Assembly (NCBI GenBank): GCA_016207605.1 | Contig: JACQPJ010000057.1 | Location: 1-33,459, forward strand | Source: Elusimicrobiota bacterium | GTDB lineage: Bacteria > Elusimicrobiota > Elusimicrobia > UBA1565 > UBA9628 | DNA: 33,459 bases | Direction of reading: 5' to 3' | Part shown: positions 9,003 through 16,522 of the stretch, one piece after another | How positions within the stretch are numbered: the stretch's first letter is position 1 | Layout: every line of letters begins with the position of its first letter | Program-made: the position numbers and the translations under genes | The notes under the pieces: generated by a model | What the model was told of the DNA's origin: nothing | What the model saw: the letters and a program-made list of their open reading frames with translations, nothing else | The model's database searches: none

Positions 9003-9788
9003 GTGCTGCTTCCGCGGATCCTGACGGCGCTGGTTGGAATCCCCCTTCTTTTATATTTGGTCCATGCCGGCGGGCTGGCGTTTTCCGTGTTCGCGACCGG
9101 TTTGGCCGCCCTCTGTTGCTACGAGTACGCGCTGATCCTGCGCCTGGGCGGGCGGCCGATCCAGTCCGCGCCGGCCGTCCTGATCGGGGCGGCGCTGGCG
9201 GCCTGCGCGGCCTTCGGCGGGCCGACGGACTTCGTCTTGACGGCGGGGGTGGCCCTGGTCGCGCTTGTCGAGATGGTCCGGAGTGTTCGCTCGCTCGACC
9301 GCGCGGCGCTGACCCTCTTCGGCGCGGCGTTCGCGGGCTGGATGCCCGCGCACTTGGCCAAGATTCGCGACCTGCGGCCGCACGGGGAGGCCTTCCTGCT
9401 CATGACGTTCGCCGCCGTCTGGAGCATGGACACGGCGGCCTACGCGGCGGGCCGCGGCTTCGGGCGGCGTCCCCTGGCTCCCGCGCTCTCGCCCAAGAAG
9501 ACCTGGGAGGGCGCGGCCGCGGGCTTCCTTGCGGCGATCGCGGTTTCTGTTGCGTTTCAGCATTGGGGACTGCGCGACGCCCTTTCTCCCGCGCGGGCCC
9601 TCCTGTTGGGGGCCGTGATCGGGATCGCGGGCCAGTTGGCCGATCTGGCCGAGTCCATGGTCAAGCGCGACGCCGGGGTCAAGGACTCCGGCGCCCTTTT
9701 GCCCGGACACGGGGGCGTCCTGGATCGTTTCGACTCCTACATCTTCTGCGCGCCCGCGGTCTACTATTACGTCTTGAATCTCCCATGA
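9003..9788 (+). CDS. cdsA: Phosphatidate cytidylyltransferase
   Basis: The 261-residue integral membrane protein makes CDP-diacylglycerol from phosphatidic acid and CTP, the branch point for phospholipid synthesis. Several hydrophobic helices precede the conserved catalytic region SPKKTWEGAAAGFLAA and the CDS signature GQLADLAESMVKRDAGVKDSGALLPGHGGVLDRFDS, which carries the metal-binding aspartates. The GTG start has no Shine-Dalgarno but sits at the predicted transcription start. The end overlaps the dxr start by 4 nt (ATGA). Confidence 0.95.
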   Translation: MLLPRILTALVGIPLLLYLVHAGGLAFSVFATGLAALCCYEYALILRLGGRPIQSAPAVLIGAALAACAAFGGPTDFVLTAGVALVALVEMVRSVRSLDRAALTLFGAAFAGWMPAHLAKIRDLRPHGEAFLLMTFAAVWSMDTAAYAAGRGFGRRPLAPALSPKKTWEGAAAGFLAAIAVSVAFQHWGLRDALSPARALLLGAVIGIAGQLADLAESMVKRDAGVKDSGALLPGHGGVLDRFDSYIFCAPAVYYYVLNLP

Positions 9789-10957
9789 GACGGGTCGCCA
9801 TCCTCGGCTCGACGGGCTCCATCGGCGTCAACGCTCTCAACGTCGCGCGCGAGCTGCCGGAGGAGCTTCGGGTCGTCGCCCTGGCCGCGCACTCCAACGT
9901 CGAGCTCCTGGCCCGGCAGGCGGCCGAGTTCGGCGCCAAGGCCGTGGCCATGTTCGAGCCGAAGGCCGCCGAGGACCTCAAGCGCCGCCTCGACGGCGGA
10001 GTCGAACATTTCGCCTCCGGGGTCGAGGGTCTCTGCGCGCTGGCGTCGCATCCCGACGTCGACGTGGTCCTCACGAGCCTGGTCGGCGGGGTCGGCTTCG
10101 CTCCCCTGCTGGCCGCGGTGCGCGCCGGCAAGACCGTGGCGCTGGCCAACAAGGAGCCCAAGGTCATGGCCGCGGCGCAGTTCATGCGCGAGGCCGAGCG
10201 CTGGCAGGCCCGGATCATCCCGGTCGACAGCGAGCCTTCGGCAATCTTCCAGTGCGTTCAGGGCCTCCACCCCGATCCTCGCGCGGCCGCTCCCTTGAAG
10301 ACCATCCGGCGCGTGATCTTGACCGCCTCGGGCGGCGCCTTCGGCAAGTACAAGGGCGACCTATCCGCGGTCACGCCGGAGCAGGCCCTCAGGCACCCGA
10401 CCTGGAAGATGGGCCGCAAGATCACCGTGGACTGCGCCACGCTGATGAACAAGGGCTTCGAGCTCATCGAGATCATGAACCTCTTCGGCCTCCGGCGCGA
10501 CCAGGTGGAGATCGTCATCCATCCCCAGTCGATCTTCCATTCCGGCGTCGAGTTCTCCGACGGGTCGGTGCTGGCGCAGATGGGAGAGCCCGACATGAGG
10601 CTGCCGATCCAGTACGGCATGACCTTCCCGCGGCGCGCCGGGCGCGTCGTGGAGCCGCTGGACCTGGTCAAGGCCGGATCGCTGGAGTTCAAGGCGCCGG
10701 ATTTCGAGCGCTTCCCCTGCCTGGCATTGGCGCGCGAGGCCGCGGGCAAGGGCGGCGGCGCCCCCGCGGTCCTCAGCGCGGCCGACGAGGTCGCCGTGGA
10801 GGCATTCCTGGCCGGCCGCATCAAGTTCACCGACATCGCGCGCGTGGTGGAGCGCGCGCTGGCGGCTTATGAAGTCTCCGGCGGACTGCCCAGCTTCGCG
10901 GAGGTCGTTGAGATCGACGCCTGGGCGCGCCGCAAAGCCGAGGAGGCCTGCCGATGA
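9785..10957 (+). CDS. dxr: 1-deoxy-D-xylulose 5-phosphate reductoisomerase
   Basis: The 390-residue enzyme catalyses the committed step of the non-mevalonate isoprenoid pathway using NADPH and a divalent metal. The N-terminal GSTGSIG nucleotide motif, ANKE, the metal ligands D148, E150 and E226, and the IHPQSIFHSGVEFSDGSVLAQMGEPDMRLPIQYG block identify it. Two substitutions near the active site are unusual. The usual DSEHxAIFQ reads DSEPSAIFQ (P151 for His). The usual VDSATxMNKG reads VDCATLMNKG (C217 for Ser). The usual SGGPF also reads SGGAF. I expect a functional but divergent Dxr. It overlaps cdsA and rseP by 4 nt each. The track merges it with an upstream shadow frame. Confidence 0.93.
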   Translation: MRRVAILGSTGSIGVNALNVARELPEELRVVALAAHSNVELLARQAAEFGAKAVAMFEPKAAEDLKRRLDGGVEHFASGVEGLCALASHPDVDVVLTSLVGGVGFAPLLAAVRAGKTVALANKEPKVMAAAQFMREAERWQARIIPVDSEPSAIFQCVQGLHPDPRAAAPLKTIRRVILTASGGAFGKYKGDLSAVTPEQALRHPTWKMGRKITVDCATLMNKGFELIEIMNLFGLRRDQVEIVIHPQSIFHSGVEFSDGSVLAQMGEPDMRLPIQYGMTFPRRAGRVVEPLDLVKAGSLEFKAPDFERFPCLALAREAAGKGGGAPAVLSAADEVAVEAFLAGRIKFTDIARVVERALAAYEVSGGLPSFAEVVEIDAWARRKAEEACR

Positions 10958-12051
10958 ACGTCCTGCTGTCCTGGCTGCACACGATCGCGGCCAACGCCTT
11001 TGCCCTGGGCCTGGTCATCTTCCTGCACGAGCTGGGCCATTTCCTCGCCTGCCGGCGCCTGGGCGTGCGCGTCGAGAAGTTCTCCTTCGGCTTCGGGCCG
11101 GAGTTGTTGGGCGTCACGGGCGCGGGGGGCACGCGCTTCTCCCTGCGCGCCGTGCCCTTCGGGGGCTTCGTCAAGCCCGCGGGCGAGGACCCCGTCGAGG
11201 GCGCCTCGGCCAAGCCCGACGAATACTTCGGGCAGAGCTGGTCCCGGCGCCTTGTCATCGTCTACGCGGGTCCGGCCATGAACTACGCGCTCGCCTTCCT
11301 GCTCTACACGGGCCTGGTCTGGACCAAGGGCCTGCCGCAGGCCTCGAAGGAGACGGTGATCGGCAACATGGTCTCCGGATTTCCCGCGGAGAGGGCCGGC
11401 CTGCGGCTGGACGATCGCGTGCTGGCTTTTGACGGGCGGCCGCTGGCGGGCTGGGACGATCTGGCCTCCTCCATCCACCGCGCCCCGGAGCGCGAGGTGA
11501 GCCTGACCGTCCGGCGCGGGGGCGAGACCTTCGACCTGCGCCTCACCCCGCGGCGCGACGAGAGCGGCGTCCGGGGCGTGGTGGGGATCATGCCCAAGGC
11601 GGAGTACCGGCCCATCAGCCTTGCCGGCGCGATCGTCGAGGGCGGCCGCCTCTGCTGGACCCAGACCCGGCAGACCGTGACGGTGATCGCGGGCAAGCTT
11701 CGTGCGCGCCAGCGTCCGGACCTCGCGGGCCCCGTGGGCATCTTTCAGATGGTCGCGCGCGCCGCGCGCGCGGGCTGGGAGGATTTTTTGTTTTTGATCG
11801 GGTTCATTTCCGTGGCCATCGGCTTCTTCAACCTGCTTCCCCTCCCCCTCCTCGACGGCGGCCACGGCGCCTTTTACGTGTGGGAAGGCATCGCCGGCCG
11901 GCGCCTCTCCGATAAGGCGATGGAGCGGGCGAACACGCTCGGGTTGGCCTTCCTGGTTTCCCTGCTGGCCTTCGCCACTTACAACGACGTCCTGCGCATC
12001 CGCGCCGAGCGCGCGGTCCGCGCCAGGCCCCCGGTCGAGGCGGCGCCGTGA
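10954..12051 (+). CDS. rseP: RIP zinc metalloprotease, site-2 protease RseP
   Basis: The 365-residue membrane protease cleaves transmembrane segments, typically anti-sigma factors and leftover signal peptides. The first helix carries the zinc motif HELGHF (H25, E26, H29). The middle part has one PDZ-like domain (about residues 115-205, around VSGFPAERAGLRLDDRVLAFDG). A late helix has FNLLPLPLLDGG, the LDG zinc-ligand motif. There is one PDZ domain rather than the two of E. coli RseP, which matches its shorter length. Overlaps with dxr (ATGA) and proS (GTGA) imply coupled translation, in the usual order uppS-cdsA-dxr-rseP-proS. Confidence 0.95.
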   Translation: MNVLLSWLHTIAANAFALGLVIFLHELGHFLACRRLGVRVEKFSFGFGPELLGVTGAGGTRFSLRAVPFGGFVKPAGEDPVEGASAKPDEYFGQSWSRRLVIVYAGPAMNYALAFLLYTGLVWTKGLPQASKETVIGNMVSGFPAERAGLRLDDRVLAFDGRPLAGWDDLASSIHRAPEREVSLTVRRGGETFDLRLTPRRDESGVRGVVGIMPKAEYRPISLAGAIVEGGRLCWTQTRQTVTVIAGKLRARQRPDLAGPVGIFQMVARAARAGWEDFLFLIGFISVAIGFFNLLPLPLLDGGHGAFYVWEGIAGRRLSDKAMERANTLGLAFLVSLLAFATYNDVLRIRAERAVRARPPVEAAP

Positions 12052-13799
12052 GCGTCAAGTATTCCCGCGCCCTGATCCCGACCCTGCGGGAGGCTCCCGC
12101 GGACGCCGACAACGTCTCGGCCAAGCTCATGCAGCGCGCGGGCCTCATCCGCAAGACCGCGTCGGGCATCTACGACTGGCTGCCCCTGGGCCTGCGCGTC
12201 CTGCGCAAGGTCGAGCGCGTGGTGCGCCAGGAGATGGACGGCATCGGCGGGCAGGAGGTGAGCCTGCCGGTGGTCCAGCCCAAGGCGCTCTGGGAGGAGA
12301 CCAAGCGCTGGGGAGTCTACGGCAAGGAGCTTCTGCGCTTCAAGGACCGCAAGGACGCGGAGTTCTGTTTCGCGCCCACGGCCGAGGAGGTCGTCACCGA
12401 CCTGGTGCGCCGTGAGGTGCGCTCCTGGCGCCAGCTTCCGGTCATGCTCTACCAGATCGGCCTGAAGTTCCGCGACGAGATCCGCCCCCGCTTCGGCGTC
12501 ATGCGCGCGCGGGAGTTCCTGATGAAGGACGCCTACTCCTTCCACGCCGACGAGGCCGATGCTTCGGCCTACTACAAGATCATCTTCGAGGCCTACCGGC
12601 GCGTCTTCGCGCGCTGCGGCCTGCGCTTCAAGCCCGTGGAGGCCCAGTCCGGCGCCATCGGCGGCTCTTACTCCCACGAGTTCATGGTCCTGGCCGAGAC
12701 CGGCGAGGAGACCGTGGTCTCCTGCCTGAAATGCGACTACGCCGCCAATCTCGAGCGCGCCGAGGTCAAGGACGCTTTCCAAGCGCCCGCTCCCGCGGCG
12801 TTCAAGCCCGTCGTTGAGTTCGACACCCGGGGCAGGACCTCCGTGGCCGACGTCGCCGCGCTCGTGAAGCGCCCGCTGGCCGATTTCCTCAAGACCCAGC
12901 TCTACATGATCGACGGCAAGTCCCCCGTCATCGCCCTGCTGCGCGGCGACCACGAGCTCCATGAGGCCAAGCTCGCCGCCGTCGTGGGCTCCCCCGCCCT
13001 CTACCGCGCCACCGAGGCTCAATACCAGCAGGTCATGGCCTGCAAGGTCGGCTTCGGAGGCCCCCAGAATCACTCCGGCGTGCCCATCTACTGCGACTAC
13101 GCCGCCCGCGGCGTGCTCAACGGCGTCACCGGCGCGAACAAGGACGGCCTCCACGCTGACAATTTCAATCTCGCTCGCGATCTGCCCGACATCAAAGGTT
13201 TTTTCGACCTGCGCGCCGCCTCCCCCGAGGATCCTTGCCCCCGCTGCGGCGCCAAAACCGAGTTCGTCAAGGGCATCGAGGTCGGCCACACCTTCAAGCT
13301 CGGCACGAAATACTCCGCGGCCATGAAGGCCGAATACCTCGACAAGCTCCAAAAGCCCCAGGTCATGGTCATGGGCTGCTACGGCATCGGCGTCTCCCGC
13401 GTCGTGGCCGCGGCTATCGAGCAGTCCCACGACCAGGACGGCATCCTTTGGCCGGCGGAGATCGCCCCCTACCGTTGCGCCGTCGTCATTTTAGACGAAG
13501 CCGACGACGCCCGCGTGCGCCCCGCCGCCGACGCCCTGGTCCAATCCCTGGAGGCCGCCGGCCTCGACGTCCTCGAAGACGACCGCGAAGCCAAGCCCGG
13601 CGTCAAGTTCAAGGACATAGACCTTATCGGCATCCCCTTCCGCTTCGTCCTCAGCCGCAAGACCCTCGACTCCAACGAGGTCGAGTTCAAGCGCCGCGGC
13701 TCTCCCAACGCCGAACGCTGGCCCATCACGGAGGTTTCTGCCCGCCTTTCCGCCACGCTCAGTACCCCCACAAAAAAAGACAGACTCCAGAGTCAGTAA
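12048..13799 (+). CDS. proS: Prolyl-tRNA synthetase, bacterial type
   Basis: The 583-residue class II synthetase charges tRNA-Pro. It shows motif 1 near LPLGLRVLRKVERVVRQEMD, motif 2 with FRDEIRPRFGVMRAREFLMKDAYSFH, and motif 3 with GCYGIGVSRVVAAAIEQ. An insertion of about 150 residues in the middle corresponds to the YbaK-like editing domain, which clears mischarged Ala-tRNA. The C-terminal anticodon-binding domain (IAPYRCAVVILDEAD onward) is present. A GTG start overlaps the rseP stop. Length matches the long bacterial ProS type. Confidence 0.97.
   Translation: MSVKYSRALIPTLREAPADADNVSAKLMQRAGLIRKTASGIYDWLPLGLRVLRKVERVVRQEMDGIGGQEVSLPVVQPKALWEETKRWGVYGKELLRFKDRKDAEFCFAPTAEEVVTDLVRREVRSWRQLPVMLYQIGLKFRDEIRPRFGVMRAREFLMKDAYSFHADEADASAYYKIIFEAYRRVFARCGLRFKPVEAQSGAIGGSYSHEFMVLAETGEETVVSCLKCDYAANLERAEVKDAFQAPAPAAFKPVVEFDTRGRTSVADVAALVKRPLADFLKTQLYMIDGKSPVIALLRGDHELHEAKLAAVVGSPALYRATEAQYQQVMACKVGFGGPQNHSGVPIYCDYAARGVLNGVTGANKDGLHADNFNLARDLPDIKGFFDLRAASPEDPCPRCGAKTEFVKGIEVGHTFKLGTKYSAAMKAEYLDKLQKPQVMVMGCYGIGVSRVVAAAIEQSHDQDGILWPAEIAPYRCAVVILDEADDARVRPAADALVQSLEAAGLDVLEDDREAKPGVKFKDIDLIGIPFRFVLSRKTLDSNEVEFKRRGSPNAERWPITEVSARLSATLSTPTKKDRLQSQ
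13783..13794. other. Short palindrome at the proS/methyltransferase junction
   Basis: GACTC-ca-GAGTC overlaps the last proS codons and is followed by TAAAAT (13797-13802), which includes the proS stop. The latter could be a weak -10 box for the methyltransferase gene, but its spacing to the TTG start does not match the leaderless pattern seen elsewhere. Confidence 0.3.
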
Positions 13800-13802
13800 A
13801 AT

Positions 13803-14594
13803 TTGGATAAAGACGCGATCGAGCTCTATGATGCCATCGGCCGCGGCTATACGGCCGTACGACGCCCCGATCCTCGCCTGGCCGAGCGGCTGACACAAAT
13901 TCTCGATCTGCCGGCGCAAAACCGACTCCTCGACGTGGGCGCCGGAGCGGGCGCGTACACAAACCTTCTCGCCGAGCGCGGATACCATATGACCGCGCTG
14001 GAACCGTCCCAGGTCATGCGTTCGCAAGCGATGCCGCATCGTGATATCGTCTGGGTCGAGGGGCATGCCGAAGCTCTGCCTTTCGATGACGGCGCTTTCG
14101 ACGGCGCGATCTGCACCCACGCCTTCCATCATTTCGCCGACAGGGCCAAGGCCGCCGCCGAGATGGCGCGCGTTACGGGAGGCGGGCCCATCGTCTTGTT
14201 CACCTTCGATCCTGCCGCCGCCCGGGGTTTTTGGCTTTTCGATTATTTCCCGGACGTTTTATTGCTGGACCAAAAGCTGTTTCCGCCCATCAAAGAACTC
14301 GCGGCGCTCCTGCGTGCCGCGACCCATCTCGCGGTTTCCGTTGAGCCTTTCCCGCTTCCTAAAAATTTATCCGATTTGTTCACGGCCGCGGCCTGGGATC
14401 GTCCCGCCCTCTATCTCGATCCGCGCGTCCGCGCCGGCATGTCCACCTTCGCGCGCGCCTATCAATCTTGCATAGCCCAAGGGGTGGAGCGGCTCCGGTT
14501 GGAACTGGAGTCCGGCCTGTGGCATCGCAAGTACGGTCGCCTGTTGGAACAAGAGACGTGCGGCGCCGGCTCCTGTTTTGTGCGCCTCGGCTGA
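13803..14594 (+). CDS. Class I SAM-dependent methyltransferase
   Basis: The 263-residue protein has motif I LLDVGAGAGAY, an acidic post-I position in MTALEPS, and the Methyltransf_11-like segment EALPFDDGAFDGAICTHAFHHFAD. The first residues, IELYDAIGRGYTAVRRPDPRLAERL, are typical of small-molecule methyltransferases of the UbiE or arsenite methyltransferase-like type. The substrate is unknown. The TTG start keeps this conserved N-terminal segment; an ATG at 13828 would cut it. No Shine-Dalgarno is visible. The gene has more A/T than neighbouring translation genes and sits between proS and the rimP leader, so it may be a later insertion. A 12-bp palindrome lies just upstream across the proS end. 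Confidence 0.85.
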   Translation: MDKDAIELYDAIGRGYTAVRRPDPRLAERLTQILDLPAQNRLLDVGAGAGAYTNLLAERGYHMTALEPSQVMRSQAMPHRDIVWVEGHAEALPFDDGAFDGAICTHAFHHFADRAKAAAEMARVTGGGPIVLFTFDPAAARGFWLFDYFPDVLLLDQKLFPPIKELAALLRAATHLAVSVEPFPLPKNLSDLFTAAAWDRPALYLDPRVRAGMSTFARAYQSCIAQGVERLRLELESGLWHRKYGRLLEQETCGAGSCFVRLG

Positions 14595-14621
14595 AAATAC
14601 TGGCTCCGGAGATGGTTGGCG

Positions 14622-14630
14622 TGCTATAAT
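14622..14630 (+). promoter_or_regulatory. Extended -10 promoter of the rimP-nusA-infB operon
   Basis: TGCTATAAT is a perfect extended -10. The predicted start is near 14637, giving a leader of about 90 nt before rimP. No good -35 box is visible. The same 9-mer occurs in the promoter at 175-183. Confidence 0.7.
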
Positions 14631-14656
14631 GACATCGCTCCGCTCTTAGGGGAGAG

Positions 14657-14680
14657 ACTTTTTCCTTCGTAAGGGAAAGT
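14657..14680 (+). promoter_or_regulatory. Candidate antiterminator hairpin in the rimP leader
   Basis: ACTTTTTCCTT (14657-14667) can pair with AAGGGAAAGT (14671-14680) around a CGT loop, about ten pairs with one bulged T and one G-T pair. Its right arm shares AAAGT (14676-14680) with the left arm of the following terminator, so both hairpins cannot form together. This is the geometry of a transcription attenuator. Confidence 0.55.
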
Positions 14681-14706
14681 GGCTGCCGCTTGGAGCCACT
14701 TTTTTT
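14676..14706 (+). terminator. Intrinsic terminator in the rimP-nusA leader (attenuator)
   Basis: A perfect nine-bp stem AAAGTGGCT / AGCCACTTT (14676-14684 and 14694-14702) with a 9-nt loop runs into seven Ts (14700-14706). It lies between the promoter and rimP, so full-length mRNA requires readthrough. NusA is known to autoregulate its operon through leader termination in E. coli. A similar loop here is inferred. Confidence 0.8.
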
Positions 14707-14727
14707 GTTGATAAAACAAGGATAAAA

Positions 14728-15192
14728 ATGGACGCGCGCGAGATCGAGACGCTGGTGACGCCCCTCGTCGAGCAGGAGGGCGGGGAGCTCGTCGATCTCC
14801 AATGGAGGCGCGAGGGTGCGCGCTGGGTCCTGCGGCTGTTTTTGGACAAGCCGGGCGGAATCACGCTGGACGACTGTGAGTACTTCTCGGATCGGGTGGG
14901 GGCGCTGCTGGACGAGGCGGGCAAGATCGAGCAGTCCTACGTGCTGGAGATCTCCTCCCCGGGATTGGATCGGATCATCAAGAAAGACAAGGATTTCGAG
15001 CGCTTCGCGGGCAAGGCCGTTAAGTTGCGTCTCAAGCTCGCCGACGACGGGCAAAGGCGTTTCGCGGGGACGCTGGAAGGACTGAGCGGCGGGACGGTGC
15101 TGGTCCGGATTGGAGCGGATTTAAAAGAATTTGAGCGTGGAAATGTCGACGAGGTGCGCCTTGACGACGCGGCGGCTTTGGAACAGGAGTAA
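14728..15192 (+). CDS. rimP: Ribosome maturation factor RimP
   Basis: The 154-residue protein assists 30S subunit assembly. The N-terminal alpha-beta domain contains the family block DLQWRREGARWVLRLFLDKPGGITLDDCEYFSDRVGALLD, followed by YVLEISSPGLDRIIKKDKDFERFAGKAVKLRL. The C-terminal domain is SH3-like. A spaced AAGGAT precedes the ATG. It opens the rimP-nusA-infB-rbfA-truB operon and follows the leader attenuator. Confidence 0.95.
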   Translation: MDAREIETLVTPLVEQEGGELVDLQWRREGARWVLRLFLDKPGGITLDDCEYFSDRVGALLDEAGKIEQSYVLEISSPGLDRIIKKDKDFERFAGKAVKLRLKLADDGQRRFAGTLEGLSGGTVLVRIGADLKEFERGNVDEVRLDDAAALEQE

Positions 15193-15195
15193 GCC

Positions 15196-16488
15196 ATGGT
15201 CAAGTCCGAATTGATGGCGGCGCTGGAGCAGATCGCCCGGGAGAAGAACATCCCGGTCGAGGAGATCCTGTCGATGATCGAGGGCGCGGTGGTGTCCTCC
15301 CTGCGCAAGCACGTGGGGGCGGACGCCGACATCCGCGCGACCATCGACCGGGAGACGGGGGCCTTCTCGGCGGTCGTCGCCAAGAAAGTGGCCGACCCGG
15401 TGACGATCCCGGACCTGGAGATGACCCTGGACGAGGCGCGGCGCCACAAGAAAGGGGCTCAAATCGGCGACGAGATCGTCTACCCCGTTCCCGCGGCGGA
15501 TTTCGCGCGCATCGCGGCCCAGACCGCCAAGCAGCTGCTCAGCCAGCGGGTGCGCGAGGTGGAGCGCGACCAGCTTTACGAGGAGTTCAAGCCCAAGGAA
15601 GGGGAGATCGTCACGGGCTCCGTGCACCGCTTTTTGGACCGCAACATCATCGTGGACCTGGGCAAGACCGAGGCCGTCCTGCCCCTGCGCGAGCAGATCC
15701 GGCGCGAGCGCTACGGCATCGGCTCCAACGTGCGCGCCGCGATCCTGCGCGTGGACAAGGCCCAGCGCGGCCCGGCCGTCGTCCTCTCGCGCGCCGCCGA
15801 CGTGTTCCTCCAGCGCCTCATGGAGCAGGAGATCCCCGAGGTGGCCGACAAGACCGTCGAGATCGTCAAGATCGTGCGCGACCCGGGCTTCCGCGCCAAG
15901 GTGGTGGTCAAGTCCAACGACCCCAAGGTGGATCCCATCGGCGCCTGCGTGGGCCTGCGTGGCTCGCGCATCCGCTCCATCATGAACGAAGTGGCCGGGG
16001 AGCGCATCGACTTGATCCCCTACGCCGCGGAGCCCGAGGCCGCGCTGGCCAACTCCCTGGCCCCGGCCAAGGTCGCCTCCGTGCGCTTGACGGACCCGGT
16101 CAACCGCGCGGCGGAGATCCTGGTCGCGGAGGAGCAGCTGGCCCTGGCGATCGGCAAGGACGGGCAGAACGTGCGCATGGCCCAAAAGCTGACGGGCTGG
16201 ACCCTCGAGGTCAAGTCCCAGGCGCAGCAGCGGGCCGAGCGCCAGGCCGTCCGCGGCCCCGCGGCCGCGGCCCTCTCCGCGCTGGAGGGCGTGGGCCCCA
16301 AGACGCTGGAGACCTTGGCCGAGGCGGGCGTAACGGACATCGCGCGCCTGGCCGCCTCCCGCGTCGAGGATTTGACCGCGCTGGCGGGCATCGGCGAGAA
16401 GACCGCGGCCAAGATCATCGCCTCGGCCCGCGCCGCCTTGGAGTCCGGCCCGGCCGCTTCCCCGTCGTCGGAAGGCCCCGCGGCCTAA
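15196..16488 (+). CDS. nusA: Transcription termination/antitermination factor NusA
   Basis: The 430-residue protein binds RNA polymerase and nascent RNA and modulates pausing, termination and antitermination. Domains in order are the N-terminal polymerase-binding domain (to about 135), an S1 domain (around GSVHRFLDRNIIVDLGKTEAVLP), two KH domains (GLRGSRIRSIMNEVAGERIDLIPY, then LAIGKDGQNVRMAQKLTGW), and a C-terminal helix-hairpin-helix region (ALEGVGPKTLETLAEAGVTDIARLA) in place of the two acidic repeats of E. coli. The Shine-Dalgarno AGGAG precedes the ATG. It follows rimP by 3 nt. The leader terminator upstream suggests that it controls its own operon. Confidence 0.96.
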   Translation: MVKSELMAALEQIAREKNIPVEEILSMIEGAVVSSLRKHVGADADIRATIDRETGAFSAVVAKKVADPVTIPDLEMTLDEARRHKKGAQIGDEIVYPVPAADFARIAAQTAKQLLSQRVREVERDQLYEEFKPKEGEIVTGSVHRFLDRNIIVDLGKTEAVLPLREQIRRERYGIGSNVRAAILRVDKAQRGPAVVLSRAADVFLQRLMEQEIPEVADKTVEIVKIVRDPGFRAKVVVKSNDPKVDPIGACVGLRGSRIRSIMNEVAGERIDLIPYAAEPEAALANSLAPAKVASVRLTDPVNRAAEILVAEEQLALAIGKDGQNVRMAQKLTGWTLEVKSQAQQRAERQAVRGPAAAALSALEGVGPKTLETLAEAGVTDIARLAASRVEDLTALAGIGEKTAAKIIASARAALESGPAASPSSEGPAA

Positions 16489-16490
16489 AA

Positions 16491-16499
16491 TGCTATCAT
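16491..16499 (+). promoter_or_regulatory. Internal extended -10 before infB
   Basis: TGCTATCAT lies just after the nusA stop, in a 34-nt gap. The predicted start near 16506 leaves a 17-nt leader without a visible Shine-Dalgarno. It would let infB and the genes after it escape the leader attenuator. Confidence 0.5.
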
Positions 16500-16522
16500 C
16501 AAGTTTCTAGCGTCTCGCGATC

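Noticed and set aside
11979-13430. 483-residue ORF antisense to proS
   Set aside because: Leu/Gly/Val/His-rich composition typical of the complement of a GC-rich gene; proS is unambiguous.
13797-13802. TAAAAT as a leaderless promoter for the methyltransferase gene
   Set aside because: It abuts the TTG start, so transcription would begin 6 nt inside the gene. Spacing does not fit unless the start is later.
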